Assembly (NCBI RefSeq): GCF_015278125.1
Contig: NZ_JADILO010000001.1
Span: 248,001-312,000 of the forward strand
Direction: 5' to 3'
Source: Vibrio fluminensis
Lineage (GTDB): Bacteria; Pseudomonadota; Gammaproteobacteria; Enterobacterales; Vibrionaceae
DNA: 64,000 bases
The position numbers and the translations under genes are program-made. Under the pieces are notes generated by a model, which saw nothing but the letters and a program-made list of their open reading frames with translations, was not told the DNA's origin and ran no database searches. This document shows positions 44,634 through 52,712 of this stretch, piece after piece (position 1 is the stretch's first letter; each line of letters starts with the position of its first letter).

Positions 44634-45860
44634 CTAGTCAGGCAAAGAAGATGGTGGGTAGGCATACCAGTCGCCGAGCATCCGCGTGGCAGGGAAAAAG
44701 CCGTCAACTTGTTGGGTTGTACCAATCGCTTGATACTGCATTATTTTGTGTGTCACAGGGTCAATATACGACTGAAAACCTTGAGGGTCTTCGGGCAGAG
44801 AAACTTTCAGACCGGGCAATGCTTGATGCAAACCAACTAAACTTTTTCGATCAGCCTGATACCAAGCCGCTTCTAGTACTTTCATTACCGTGTAAGCATC
44901 TTGGGCAATAAAGGTGGGAAAGCGTTTGGTTCGCTGGAAAAATGCCTCAATATAAGCTCGATTCTGCTTGGTATCAGGCCAGTTCACATGTGAGCGCCCA
45001 GATAAAACGACGCCTTCGGGTAAAATATCGCCCAGCCGCGAAAGGACAAAATAACCACCGCCGGTATCAAAATTAACGAAGTGAGTGTTATCAAGCAGTC
45101 CTGAGCGCGCGGCTTGCTCTAAAAAACTGACTAAATCGCGTGTCCAATGCCCACTGATCAACACATCGGGTGGGTCTGCCAATAACGCTTCAATGTATAA
45201 CCGGTAGTCGGTCTCCCCTAGCAGGCTGTAGAACTCATCTTTAATTTGATACTCAACATTATAAGCGTTAAGACTGGTCATCATCGTCTGCCAAATCTGA
45301 TGGCCATATTCGTAATCTGGACCAATATAAGAAACGGTCTGCCACTCCAATGTTGGCTTCACATCACGCAGATAGCGCGCACCCGCGTCACTCGACTGAG
45401 AAGCATCATTGTTCAAGTGAAAATACCAAGCATGGCGCTCATCTTCGGTTAATCTTGCAGAGCTATGTCCGGCTCCCAAAAACAAGATTTGGTGCTGCTT
45501 GGCAAGTTGTGAAACCTCTAAAGCAATATTGGAGTTCACCACTCCACACAACACATCGACCTCTTGGTTGACAAAGCCCGTGGCGATTTCACGTGAGCGA
45601 AACTGCTTACCCATAGTATCGGCTACATACACCCTCATCTTTGGCGAGTCAGGTAACGCATGGATCTCTTCCAGTGCCATAGCCAACGCCACTACAGCGT
45701 CGTTTCCCCACAGCGCAGAAGGCCCCGTTAAAGGGTACATACACCCTACTTCGAAATCCGCTTGTTGCTTACTCACACCCAGTATGATTTGACTGTGAGC
45801 CATTGTGCTCACCAGTAAGCCAACGACCAATAGTGTAAGAGAAGTCAATCGCTTACTCAT
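44634..45860 (-). CDS. Periplasmic binding protein (AmiC/UrtA-like), sensory partner
   Basis: The 408-residue protein has a signal peptide (about 1-23, ending AHS) and a Peripla_BP_6 fold: VGCMYPLTGPSALWGNDAVVALAMALEEI (about 38-66), GVVNSNIALEVSQLAKQHQILFLGAGHSS (about 106-134) and FPTFIAQDAYTVMKVLEAAW (about 313-332). Relatives bind urea, amides or branched-chain amino acids. No ABC permease or ATPase is nearby. The gene overlaps the sigma-54 activator gene by four bases as the third member of a kinase-regulator operon, so I infer it presents ligand to the kinase rather than to a transporter. Confidence 0.82.
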   Translation of the reverse strand: MSKRLTSLTLLVVGLLVSTMAHSQIILGVSKQQADFEVGCMYPLTGPSALWGNDAVVALAMALEEIHALPDSPKMRVYVADTMGKQFRSREIATGFVNQEVDVLCGVVNSNIALEVSQLAKQHQILFLGAGHSSARLTEDERHAWYFHLNNDASQSSDAGARYLRDVKPTLEWQTVSYIGPDYEYGHQIWQTMMTSLNAYNVEYQIKDEFYSLLGETDYRLYIEALLADPPDVLISGHWTRDLVSFLEQAARSGLLDNTHFVNFDTGGGYFVLSRLGDILPEGVVLSGRSHVNWPDTKQNRAYIEAFFQRTKRFPTFIAQDAYTVMKVLEAAWYQADRKSLVGLHQALPGLKVSLPEDPQGFQSYIDPVTHKIMQYQAIGTTQQVDGFFPATRMLGDWYAYPPSSLPD

Positions 45861-47251
45861 GCTTCGATTCCTAGTTTCTGCAAGCGCCGTTTAAGTGCAT
45901 GACGGGAAATATTAAGCAGCTTTGCAGCATTGCCCTTGTGTCCGTCACTTTGCTCTAAAGCATTCAGAATCACTTGTTTCTCTTCATCAGCTAGACGAGA
46001 TGAGATAGCTTCTAAACGTTCGTCATGACAGGGCTCATTATGAACGCCTGCACCTTGGGATAATCCCGCTGTTAAAACTGGCTGCGATGATGCCAACTCG
46101 CCAAACTCAACGGGTAATTTATCCGTGTCTATCGATACTCCGCTATACAAAACCGACAAGCGCTCTACAAGGTTTTTTAACTCTCGAATATTACCCGGCC
46201 AAGAGTAATCAATAAGTCGTTGCAGCGTTGCGGGCTGGAAACCAATCGGCGCACTCTTACCCGCATATTGCTTGGCAAAATGCGCCAATAGCAAAGGAAT
46301 GTCATCCGCTCTTTGGGCGAGCGATGGCAAGGTTAATGGCATAACATTGAGGCGATAGTACAAATCGGCACGAAAGCTCCCCTCTTCCACTGCGGTCGCT
46401 AAATCACGATTAGTCGCGGTGATGACTCTGACATTCGCTTGTTTCTCCTTCGTCGAGCCTACGGGGCGATACCGTTGGCTCTCAAGAAATGAGAGCAGTT
46501 TCGCTTGTAAAGCTATGGTTAATTCACCCACTTCATCCAAAAACAGAGTGCCCCCATCTGCACTGTCAATTAACCCCGAACGTGAGGTATTCGCCCCAGT
46601 AAACGCGCCTTTCTCTACACCAAATAGCTCCGACTCAAGCAAACTTTCTGGCAATGCTGCACAGTTCACCTCAACGAATGCCTTATCCGCGAGTTCACTC
46701 TGGCGATGCAATTCATTTGCCGCTGCGGTTTTACCCGTCCCAGAATCACCAAGCAGTAACACGGTTCGCGCTTGGCTTCTGGCCACTAATGCAAGATCAC
46801 TGACTAACTTAGCCATAATCGATGTTTGTCCTATCAAACCTTGTTTGGTCGGCTCTGGTCGAGAGAGATAAGGACTCAACTGTGTTTTCAGTTCGGTCAC
46901 ATCAAAGGGTTTGGTGATAAAATCCTTCGCCCCTTGTTTGACGGCTTCAACGGCCGTTTTAATATCCCCATGCGCTGACATCATAAATACCGCACTATCG
47001 GGCAGCATCGTATTGAGCCTTTGCAGAGGCTTAAGATCTTCACAATCTGGTAATCGTAAATCGAGCAAAATTGCACTCGGCCGTAGCGCATTCGCTTTAC
47101 TCAAACCCTCTTGCGCATTGTGTGCGATTTCGACGTGAAACTCTGGGTCACGTAACGCTATTTGCAGTGAACGAGTTAGCGCGACTTCATCGTCAATGAT
47201 CAATAACGTGGGTTTTATTTCAGCAAGAGAATGATCAGCTGTTTGATTCAC
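45857..47251 (-). CDS. Sigma-54-dependent response regulator (NtrC/DctD family)
   Basis: A 464-residue activator. The receiver domain has LLIIDDE near 17-23, phospho-Asp in LLDLRLPD near 63, and a KPF motif. The AAA+ domain has Walker A LGDSGTGKTAA near 166, the sigma-54 contact GAFTGA near 212, Walker B GGTLFLDEVGE near 233 and the arginine-finger region FRADLYYRLNV near 297. A Fis-type helix-turn-helix ends the protein (GNAAKLLNISRHALKRRLQKLG). I start at GTG 47251, seven bases after AGGGAG, overlapping the kinase stop; TTG 47269 is possible. Its probable target is the permease/ligase operon. Confidence 0.93.
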   Translation of the reverse strand: MNQTADHSLAEIKPTLLIIDDEVALTRSLQIALRDPEFHVEIAHNAQEGLSKANALRPSAILLDLRLPDCEDLKPLQRLNTMLPDSAVFMMSAHGDIKTAVEAVKQGAKDFITKPFDVTELKTQLSPYLSRPEPTKQGLIGQTSIMAKLVSDLALVARSQARTVLLLGDSGTGKTAAANELHRQSELADKAFVEVNCAALPESLLESELFGVEKGAFTGANTSRSGLIDSADGGTLFLDEVGELTIALQAKLLSFLESQRYRPVGSTKEKQANVRVITATNRDLATAVEEGSFRADLYYRLNVMPLTLPSLAQRADDIPLLLAHFAKQYAGKSAPIGFQPATLQRLIDYSWPGNIRELKNLVERLSVLYSGVSIDTDKLPVEFGELASSQPVLTAGLSQGAGVHNEPCHDERLEAISSRLADEEKQVILNALEQSDGHKGNAAKLLNISRHALKRRLQKLGIEA

Positions 47252-48959
47252 AAAAAGACTCCCTATCAAACCTCAATATTGCCTGAGTGCCCATCCCGGG
47301 CTGGCTGTAGAATTCCAAAACGGCGTGGTTCATCTCCGCAAGACGCTGTGAAACCGAGAGACCTAAACCTGTTCCGGTGGTTTTTGTTGTATAAAATGGC
47401 TGGCTAATCGTCGCGATTTGCTGCTCTGACATACCACAACCTTGGTCAGTGACCACTAAAGAGATACTGTGGTTTGTCACTACAATGCTTAATTCAATCT
47501 CACTGCCAGACTCAGATGCCTCTAGCGCGTTAATCAGCAAGTTCATCACTATCTGTTGCAGTTGATTTTCATCCGCTTCGACAGAGGCCTGATTTTGCAA
47601 ACAAGCGTCATCTAGCTTAACCATCACCCCACGCTCTTTTGCCATTGGGGCAATTAACGAAGATAGCCGTTGAATCAAATTCGCCAATTGCACTTGTTTC
47701 GTTTCTGGATCCGGTGGGCGAGCATAATTGAGCAAACTGGAAATCAATTGATTGATACGATCAATCTCACCCACCATCAAACTCTGTAGCTCTCGGTCTT
47801 CTTCTTTGCCCTGTGATAAAGTTTGCACGCACACTTTAATCGTTGCCAAGGGATTACGAATTTCGTGGGCAATACCAGTTGCAAATTCACCCCATACCGC
47901 TTTGCGCTCTGCTTCCCCCCGAGCCAGCATTAACGAGTCTAAGTGAGTAGTCATACGATTGAATGCGCCAGCCAGTAGAGAGATCTCATCATTGCCAGAA
48001 ACTGGAATTTTCACCGCCCAGTTGCCTGCTGATACGGCATTGGCAACGTCGATCAAAGGGACGACCCGACGCCGCACTCTTTTAACTAAGAAATAAAAAA
48101 AGGTTGTCACTAAAGAGAGCACCAACACCGCCATTAGCAATACCAGCAAACGTTCATGCTCTCTCGCGAGCAGCGGTTCGCTGTGCGTAAAGCTAACCAG
48201 TTGCCAATCGGCTACTATCGCTTCTGCTTCTCCAATGACCGTTGGTTTATCAACCACTCTGGCCAACGCATCAAAGCAAGATTCATTGGTGCTAGAAAAT
48301 GGACAAAGCATGGTGTCATCATAATCACCAACGGACAGATAATAGGTTAAGCTGGCAAGACGTAACTGAAAGGCCAGATAGCCAACCAACTGCTGGCGGT
48401 TACCTGATGCATAGACAGGCTGCGCCATTAAGTACCAAGCCGACTTCCCTGGCGTAGCCACTTGTGGACCGATTAAATAAGCGGAAGCAAACGTCTGCTT
48501 ACTCAAGGCGGAAATATCAAACTCACCACGTCCCCAATAGGGATAACCGCTGGCGCTTTGCCCAGGCAGCGCATTAATTAATTGCCAATTAGAATCGAAA
48601 AACAGCGCCCCATAGATTTCCGGTCGATCAATATCAAAATGAATCAGACTTAATGTGGTTGAGGAGTGGTAAGAGCGCTCTGTTGGTTGGAATAACCCTG
48701 TGATTTCAGGTAGTTCAGACAGTGCTTCTAAGGCATGCAGATGCTGACGACTGTAGTGATAAATACTGTTTTTGACCTGCAAAAGATCTTGCTGTGATCG
48801 CTCTCTTGCCATTTCCGCGACTAACCCGGCGGTTAATCGATCATACACCACTATCGTAATTAATAATGGTAGGCTCGCCACCAAGAGCGATAAGAGAAAA
48901 AAGCGTCTAACGAGGCTATTTTTCCAAAACCGGATCGATTGTCTACTGGTGTAAGCCAT
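47235..48959 (-). CDS. Sensor histidine kinase (DctB/NtrB-like)
   Basis: A 574-residue membrane kinase. A first membrane helix (about 18-40), a periplasmic sensor of about 220 residues with Cys pairs (LCPF and ESCFD) and a second helix (about 262-285) come first. A HAMP domain (about 285-340), HisKA with FATGIAHEIRNPLATIKVC (phospho-His) near 360 and HATPase_c follow, with NLLINALEAS, VTDQGCGM and TTGTGLGLSVSQRL. I start at ATG 48959 because AGGCGG precedes it; the frame is open to a TTG five codons earlier. It overlaps the regulator gene and shares its operon with the binding protein. Confidence 0.92.
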   Translation of the reverse strand: MAYTSRQSIRFWKNSLVRRFFLLSLLVASLPLLITIVVYDRLTAGLVAEMARERSQQDLLQVKNSIYHYSRQHLHALEALSELPEITGLFQPTERSYHSSTTLSLIHFDIDRPEIYGALFFDSNWQLINALPGQSASGYPYWGRGEFDISALSKQTFASAYLIGPQVATPGKSAWYLMAQPVYASGNRQQLVGYLAFQLRLASLTYYLSVGDYDDTMLCPFSSTNESCFDALARVVDKPTVIGEAEAIVADWQLVSFTHSEPLLAREHERLLVLLMAVLVLSLVTTFFYFLVKRVRRRVVPLIDVANAVSAGNWAVKIPVSGNDEISLLAGAFNRMTTHLDSLMLARGEAERKAVWGEFATGIAHEIRNPLATIKVCVQTLSQGKEEDRELQSLMVGEIDRINQLISSLLNYARPPDPETKQVQLANLIQRLSSLIAPMAKERGVMVKLDDACLQNQASVEADENQLQQIVMNLLINALEASESGSEIELSIVVTNHSISLVVTDQGCGMSEQQIATISQPFYTTKTTGTGLGLSVSQRLAEMNHAVLEFYSQPGMGTQAILRFDRESFCESNS

Positions 48960-49036
48960 AGCGCCGCCTAGCAAGCTTAAGTTAGGGTTCTCTCCTGCTT
49001 AATTATTATTTGATAAATGTTCTATGCAGGTTCATG

Positions 49037-49059
49037 GTTTACATTAGCATATTGTAAAC
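49037..49059. promoter_or_regulatory. Inverted repeat between divergent genes
   Basis: GTTTACA (49037-49043) and TGTAAAC (49053-49059) are perfect complements nine bases apart. They lie between the start of the kinase operon and the divergent DUF2301 gene. A regulator operator is plausible. Confidence 0.5.
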
Positions 49060-49216
49060 ATACCGTTAACAAGACTTATGTCGAACATCTAACTGGGTCA
49101 CTCGTCACGTCGTCTGCCTAAATAAACAACTAAGTGAATTGCGAAATGAATGGTCGTATATTGAAAAAGCAGTGTATTCTCAAACCGTTATTCTCGAAGT
49201 CACAAAGGAACACTCC

Positions 49217-49765
49217 ATGGCAAACCCTGAATACCAAGAAAAGCTCGATAACCTCGATAAGTTAAGTGTTTGCCTTTATCGAACCGGGATCAGTTTGTTT
49301 GCTATCGCACTGTTCGCAATGGCAGTGGCTTTGACAGGCGTAATTCAACATGCCGATTTATGGTCAGGCATACTCGTATTGACCTGTATCGCGACGGCTC
49401 TCTCCGCCGCAAACCTTCACGTTTACAACAAAATGGTGCGCACCATCATTGTATGGTCGGCATGGATTGGCATTATTTTAATGCTGAGTGATGGGCAGCA
49501 AAGCCGTGTATGGCTATCTCTTGGCTTTCTGTTTATTACGTTCTCTGGCATTGCACTCAAAGAGTCATTTTGTTTTAAAGTGGTTGGATTAAAACTCGTC
49601 CCGCTGTTACTTGCCAGTACGGTACTACTGCTTTGGCTAAACTTAGCCTTGTATGCGGCACTCGTAATGATTGTTGCTAGTTTAATTATTGGTTATTTGT
49701 CATATCAAAAATGGCGCATGCCACTGCACTTCGATATCGGCATTAAAGCTAATTACGAAGTGTAA
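49217..49765 (+). CDS. DUF2301-type integral membrane protein
   Basis: The 182-residue protein has about six to seven closely packed membrane helices from residue 20 to the end. GFLFITFSGIALKESFCFKVVGLKLVPLLL (about 107-136) and the terminal SYQKWRMPLHFDIG resemble DUF2301 proteins, a family without known function. I start at ATG 49217, preceded by AAAGGAA at seven bases. The longer frame to 49139 has no ribosome site. It is monocistronic. Confidence 0.65.
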   Translation: MANPEYQEKLDNLDKLSVCLYRTGISLFAIALFAMAVALTGVIQHADLWSGILVLTCIATALSAANLHVYNKMVRTIIVWSAWIGIILMLSDGQQSRVWLSLGFLFITFSGIALKESFCFKVVGLKLVPLLLASTVLLLWLNLALYAALVMIVASLIIGYLSYQKWRMPLHFDIGIKANYEV

Positions 49766-49958
49766 TACCAATCAGCATAAGTCTTTGATCATTCTTGCTG
49801 ATTAAAATCGCTGATAACGTTGTTGCAGATTTTGCAATTAGAATAACTAGTTAGCTACAATCTGCGCCTAGTTCTAAGCGATTTTCCTTGCGCAATTTTC
49901 TGACCACTTTCTTATCCTGATTGGTATAATTGCATCTTTCTACAAGCACTAAATAGCA

Positions 49959-49983
49959 AAAAGCCCACTAAAAAGTGGGCTTT
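49959..49983 (-). terminator. Intrinsic terminator of nupC
   Basis: AAAGCCCAC and GTGGGCTTT pair around a short A-rich loop. Read leftward a T run follows (AGTGGGCTTTTTGC), so it ends the nupC transcript. Confidence 0.85.
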
Positions 49984-50008
49984 GAATTCTGAGTATATCA
50001 GTATAATC

Positions 50009-51217
50009 TTACAGCGCGATAAATAGACCCGCTAGTGCTGCACTCATCATGTTTGCCAGTGTCGCGGCAGTAACTGCGCGTACACCCAGTTTCGCTACGT
50101 CATGGCGACGTTCTGGCGCCATAGCACCAATCGAACCTAGTTGGATTGCGATAGAACCGATGTTAGCAAAACCACACAGAGCAAAAGTGATGATGATTTG
50201 GCTGTGAGCAGATAGCGTCTCTTTCACTGCAACGAAATCTAGGAATGCCACGAACTCGTTCAGTACCGTCTTTTGACCGATAAGTGCTGCAGCCGCGAAT
50301 ACTTCATCCATTGGGATACCAGCAAATAGCGCTAACGGTGCAAATAGGTAACCGAAAATGGTTTGCAGAGTTAGGTTTTGCACGCCAACAAGTTCACCTA
50401 CCATTTCAAAACCAGCGTTCACCATAGCAATCACACTGACAAACGCGATCAACATCGTACCCACCGCAACAGCAACACGCACGCCGTTCATTGCACCTGA
50501 AGCAAGCGCATCAATAATGTTACTATCGGTGCTCTTTTCTAGCTCAATTTCATCTTGTGCTGCTGAAGCTTCACGTTCCGGAACCATCATTTTAGCCATT
50601 AGTAAACCGCCTGGAGCCGCCATGAAGCTTGCTGCAATTAGGTATTTTAGTTCTACACCTAGAGCGGCATAACCACCAAGTACCGAACCCGCTACTGATG
50701 CCATACCACCCACGATAACCGCGAACAGTTCCGAGCGAGTCATCTTAGCTAAGAAAGGACGGACAATAAGCGATGCTTCGCTCATTGATAGGAAAATGTT
50801 ACTTGTTGCAGCCAATGACTCTACTTTTGATGTACCCAGCGCGCGAGCAATCGCACCACCAATCACTAAGATTAGTTTTTGCATGATACCTAGGTAGTAA
50901 AGTAGAGAAATAATCGCAGAAAGGAAGATAATCAGAGGAAGAACGCGAATTGCGAAAATAAAGCTGCCAGTTGCTAGCTCACCAAACACAAAGCCAATGC
51001 CTTCGTCAGCGAATGCCAGAATGCCCGATACACCATTACTGATTGAGCCAAGTAGAGATTGACCAAGAGGGAAATAAAGAACCAGTGCGGCAAAACCTGC
51101 CTGAAGTGCGAATGCGCCTAAAACAGTACGCCAATTGATGTTTTTGCGACTTTCTGAAAGTGCGAATGCGCACGCTAAAATCGCGAAAATGCCAGCCAAG
51201 CTGTAGATGATTTGCAT
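50009..51217 (-). CDS. nupC: Concentrative nucleoside transporter NupC
   Basis: A 402-residue CNT-family carrier that imports nucleosides with H+ or Na+. It has three N-terminal helices. The gate region GFVFGELATGSFIFAIRVLPLIIFLSAIISLLYYLG (about 75-110), SLAATSNIFLSMSEASLIVRPFL (about 133-155, the Gln/Thr/Ser and Glu nucleoside contacts) and ALCGFANIGSIAIQLGSIGAMAPER (about 346-370) are characteristic. Length and motifs are complete. It has its own promoter, a structured leader of about 220 bases and a terminator. Confidence 0.93.
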   Translation of the reverse strand: MQIIYSLAGIFAILACAFALSESRKNINWRTVLGAFALQAGFAALVLYFPLGQSLLGSISNGVSGILAFADEGIGFVFGELATGSFIFAIRVLPLIIFLSAIISLLYYLGIMQKLILVIGGAIARALGTSKVESLAATSNIFLSMSEASLIVRPFLAKMTRSELFAVIVGGMASVAGSVLGGYAALGVELKYLIAASFMAAPGGLLMAKMMVPEREASAAQDEIELEKSTDSNIIDALASGAMNGVRVAVAVGTMLIAFVSVIAMVNAGFEMVGELVGVQNLTLQTIFGYLFAPLALFAGIPMDEVFAAAALIGQKTVLNEFVAFLDFVAVKETLSAHSQIIITFALCGFANIGSIAIQLGSIGAMAPERRHDVAKLGVRAVTAATLANMMSAALAGLFIAL

Positions 51218-51440
51218 TTTGTTACCTTGCTATGTATCTGTGCTAAATATCTGTATTAAGGCGGAACCAAAAATCAGACGCGCACACGCGCAGGTAACAT
51301 CGAAAACATGTTATCTTGCCCGGTGGCGGATTTATGGCCCGTAAACGCTCACAGTTACGCTGGGCCCTGTTCCTTGGGGCAAGTTTCCATTTTTCAGCTG
51401 ATTGAAAGCCGACCAGGTAAACGTTTTCGTTCCCAGTCGA
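51218..51440 (-). promoter_or_regulatory. Structured 5' leader of nupC, possible riboswitch
   Basis: The leader forms several hairpins: TTTCA/TGAAA, GGCCC/GGGCC, GATAACAT/ATGTTACC with one mismatch and CGCG-TGTG-CGCG. Unpaired islands read GGAAAC, GCGTAACTGTGAGCG and CCGCCACCGGG. The AACTGT and GCCAC strings, and their order, recall the cobalamin riboswitch core. No convincing B12 box is visible, and nucleoside carriers are not usual targets. It could be another RNA element. An 85-codon frame within it (51243-51500) is probably not a gene. Confidence 0.35.
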
Positions 51441-51446
51441 GCGCGG

Positions 51447-51475
51447 AGTATAGTGACTCGATTTCTCTGTGACAA
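51447..51475 (-). promoter_or_regulatory. Sigma-70 promoter of nupC
   Basis: TTGTCA (51475-51470) and TATACT (51452-51447) are separated by exactly 17 bases, each one mismatch from consensus. The expected transcript start is near 51440, which gives an untranslated leader of about 220 bases. Confidence 0.65.
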
Positions 51476-51674
51476 TGATCACTTTTGTTAAATTTATCAC
51501 TTGGAGAATCGTTTAGTCAAAAAACAACCAATTATTCTAAATAATGCATGCAAACTTAATGTTTGATTTTGATCGCTGGCTCTAACCGAATATCAGACCG
51601 TATACTAGTAGCACATTAATCCTGCTTATTTTGCACACAAAAGCGGATTTACCTGACATTATGGAGAAACCGGA

Positions 51675-52583
51675 ATGTCCTCATTATCACTTTCTCGCTT
51701 TACAACATTTAGCCTTCTGACACTGCTCTCTGTTTCGGCTCATGCCGCAACATCTTTACCTCTTTCTCCTGAGCAGATTGCGCACCCTTACCCAACTGAG
51801 CAAGTCACTGAACTCAGCTCAGCCAAGCAACTGATCACTAATTTTGAGCACAACCATTATCAACTCGATCAAGTCGCGACAAGCAATAAACTGCCAAGCT
51901 ATTTCATCGAAAACTTACCTAAAGACTTAAATACCCTCTCGGTTGAACAGAAAACGTCAGGGTTTATTCGTCTGCTGCTACCAACCATTAAAGCCGTTAA
52001 CGATCAAATCCTTGAAGTGCGCTCTGAGATAAAACAGTTAGCGCAAAAGCCTCGTACCCACAGGACAGCACAGGAGCAAGCTTGGCTTAAACAACTCATG
52101 ATCTCCTATGATGTGAAATCCAACGATATCCATGATCTTCTACTGCACGTTGATATCATTCCGGTGGGTATGGTGCTGGCTCAAGGTATTGATGAAAGTG
52201 GTTGGGGAACCAGCCATTTTGCGGTTCAAGGCAACAGTTTGTACGGTGAACATCTCCCTGCCCATGGCGGTAAATACCTCACCACACCAGGTGGTCATGT
52301 CAAAGTTGCTGCGTTTGATAATCTTTATGCTGGTACCGCAAGTTATATGCACAACCTGAACACCACGCGCGCATACCAAGAGTTGTGGCACATGCGCCAA
52401 AACCTTCGCATGCAAAATAACCTTAATGGTTATGAGTTAGTCGCTGCGCTTGCCCATTACTCAACCCGCGGTGAAGCCTATGTCGACAACTTGCGTTCGC
52501 TGATTAAACGCCATCACTTAGACAGTTTCGACCATGTAACACTAGAGACGGCTAACTCAGAAATCATCCGCTTTCGCCATTAA
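51675..52583 (+). CDS. bax: Bax-like glucosaminidase-domain protein
   Basis: The 302-residue exported protein has a signal peptide (about 1-24, ending AHA) and a C-terminal glucosaminidase (GH73-type) domain from about 160. GMVLAQGIDESGWGTSHFAVQGNSLYGEH carries the catalytic Glu near 172. DNLYAGTASYMHNLNTTRAYQELW and LAHYSTRGEAYVDNLRSLI are the later conserved parts. It matches the Bax family of enterobacteria and vibrios, a predicted murein hydrolase in the periplasm. The gene is followed by a strong two-way terminator. Confidence 0.9.
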   Translation: MSSLSLSRFTTFSLLTLLSVSAHAATSLPLSPEQIAHPYPTEQVTELSSAKQLITNFEHNHYQLDQVATSNKLPSYFIENLPKDLNTLSVEQKTSGFIRLLLPTIKAVNDQILEVRSEIKQLAQKPRTHRTAQEQAWLKQLMISYDVKSNDIHDLLLHVDIIPVGMVLAQGIDESGWGTSHFAVQGNSLYGEHLPAHGGKYLTTPGGHVKVAAFDNLYAGTASYMHNLNTTRAYQELWHMRQNLRMQNNLNGYELVAALAHYSTRGEAYVDNLRSLIKRHHLDSFDHVTLETANSEIIRFRH

Positions 52584-52647
52584 TGATTTCATCTCTCTAA
52601 AACAATCACCACCGCCCTAGGCGGTAGTTTAGAGCTGACAATAAAAT

Positions 52648-52680
52648 AAGGGGCGTATCTCAAATAGATACGCCCCTTTT
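52648..52680. terminator. Bidirectional terminator between bax and fdhA
   Basis: AAGGGGCGTATCT (52648-52660) pairs perfectly with AGATACGCCCCTT (52666-52678), with T on the right and A on the left. It can end both convergent transcripts. Confidence 0.9.
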
Positions 52681-52712
52681 AAATTAAACAGGATAAAAGC
52701 CAGTGACTTTTA

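Noticed and set aside
51243..51500. 85-codon frame upstream of nupC
   Set aside because: It lies within the nupC leader and is composed of hairpin arms, and it has no good ribosome site.
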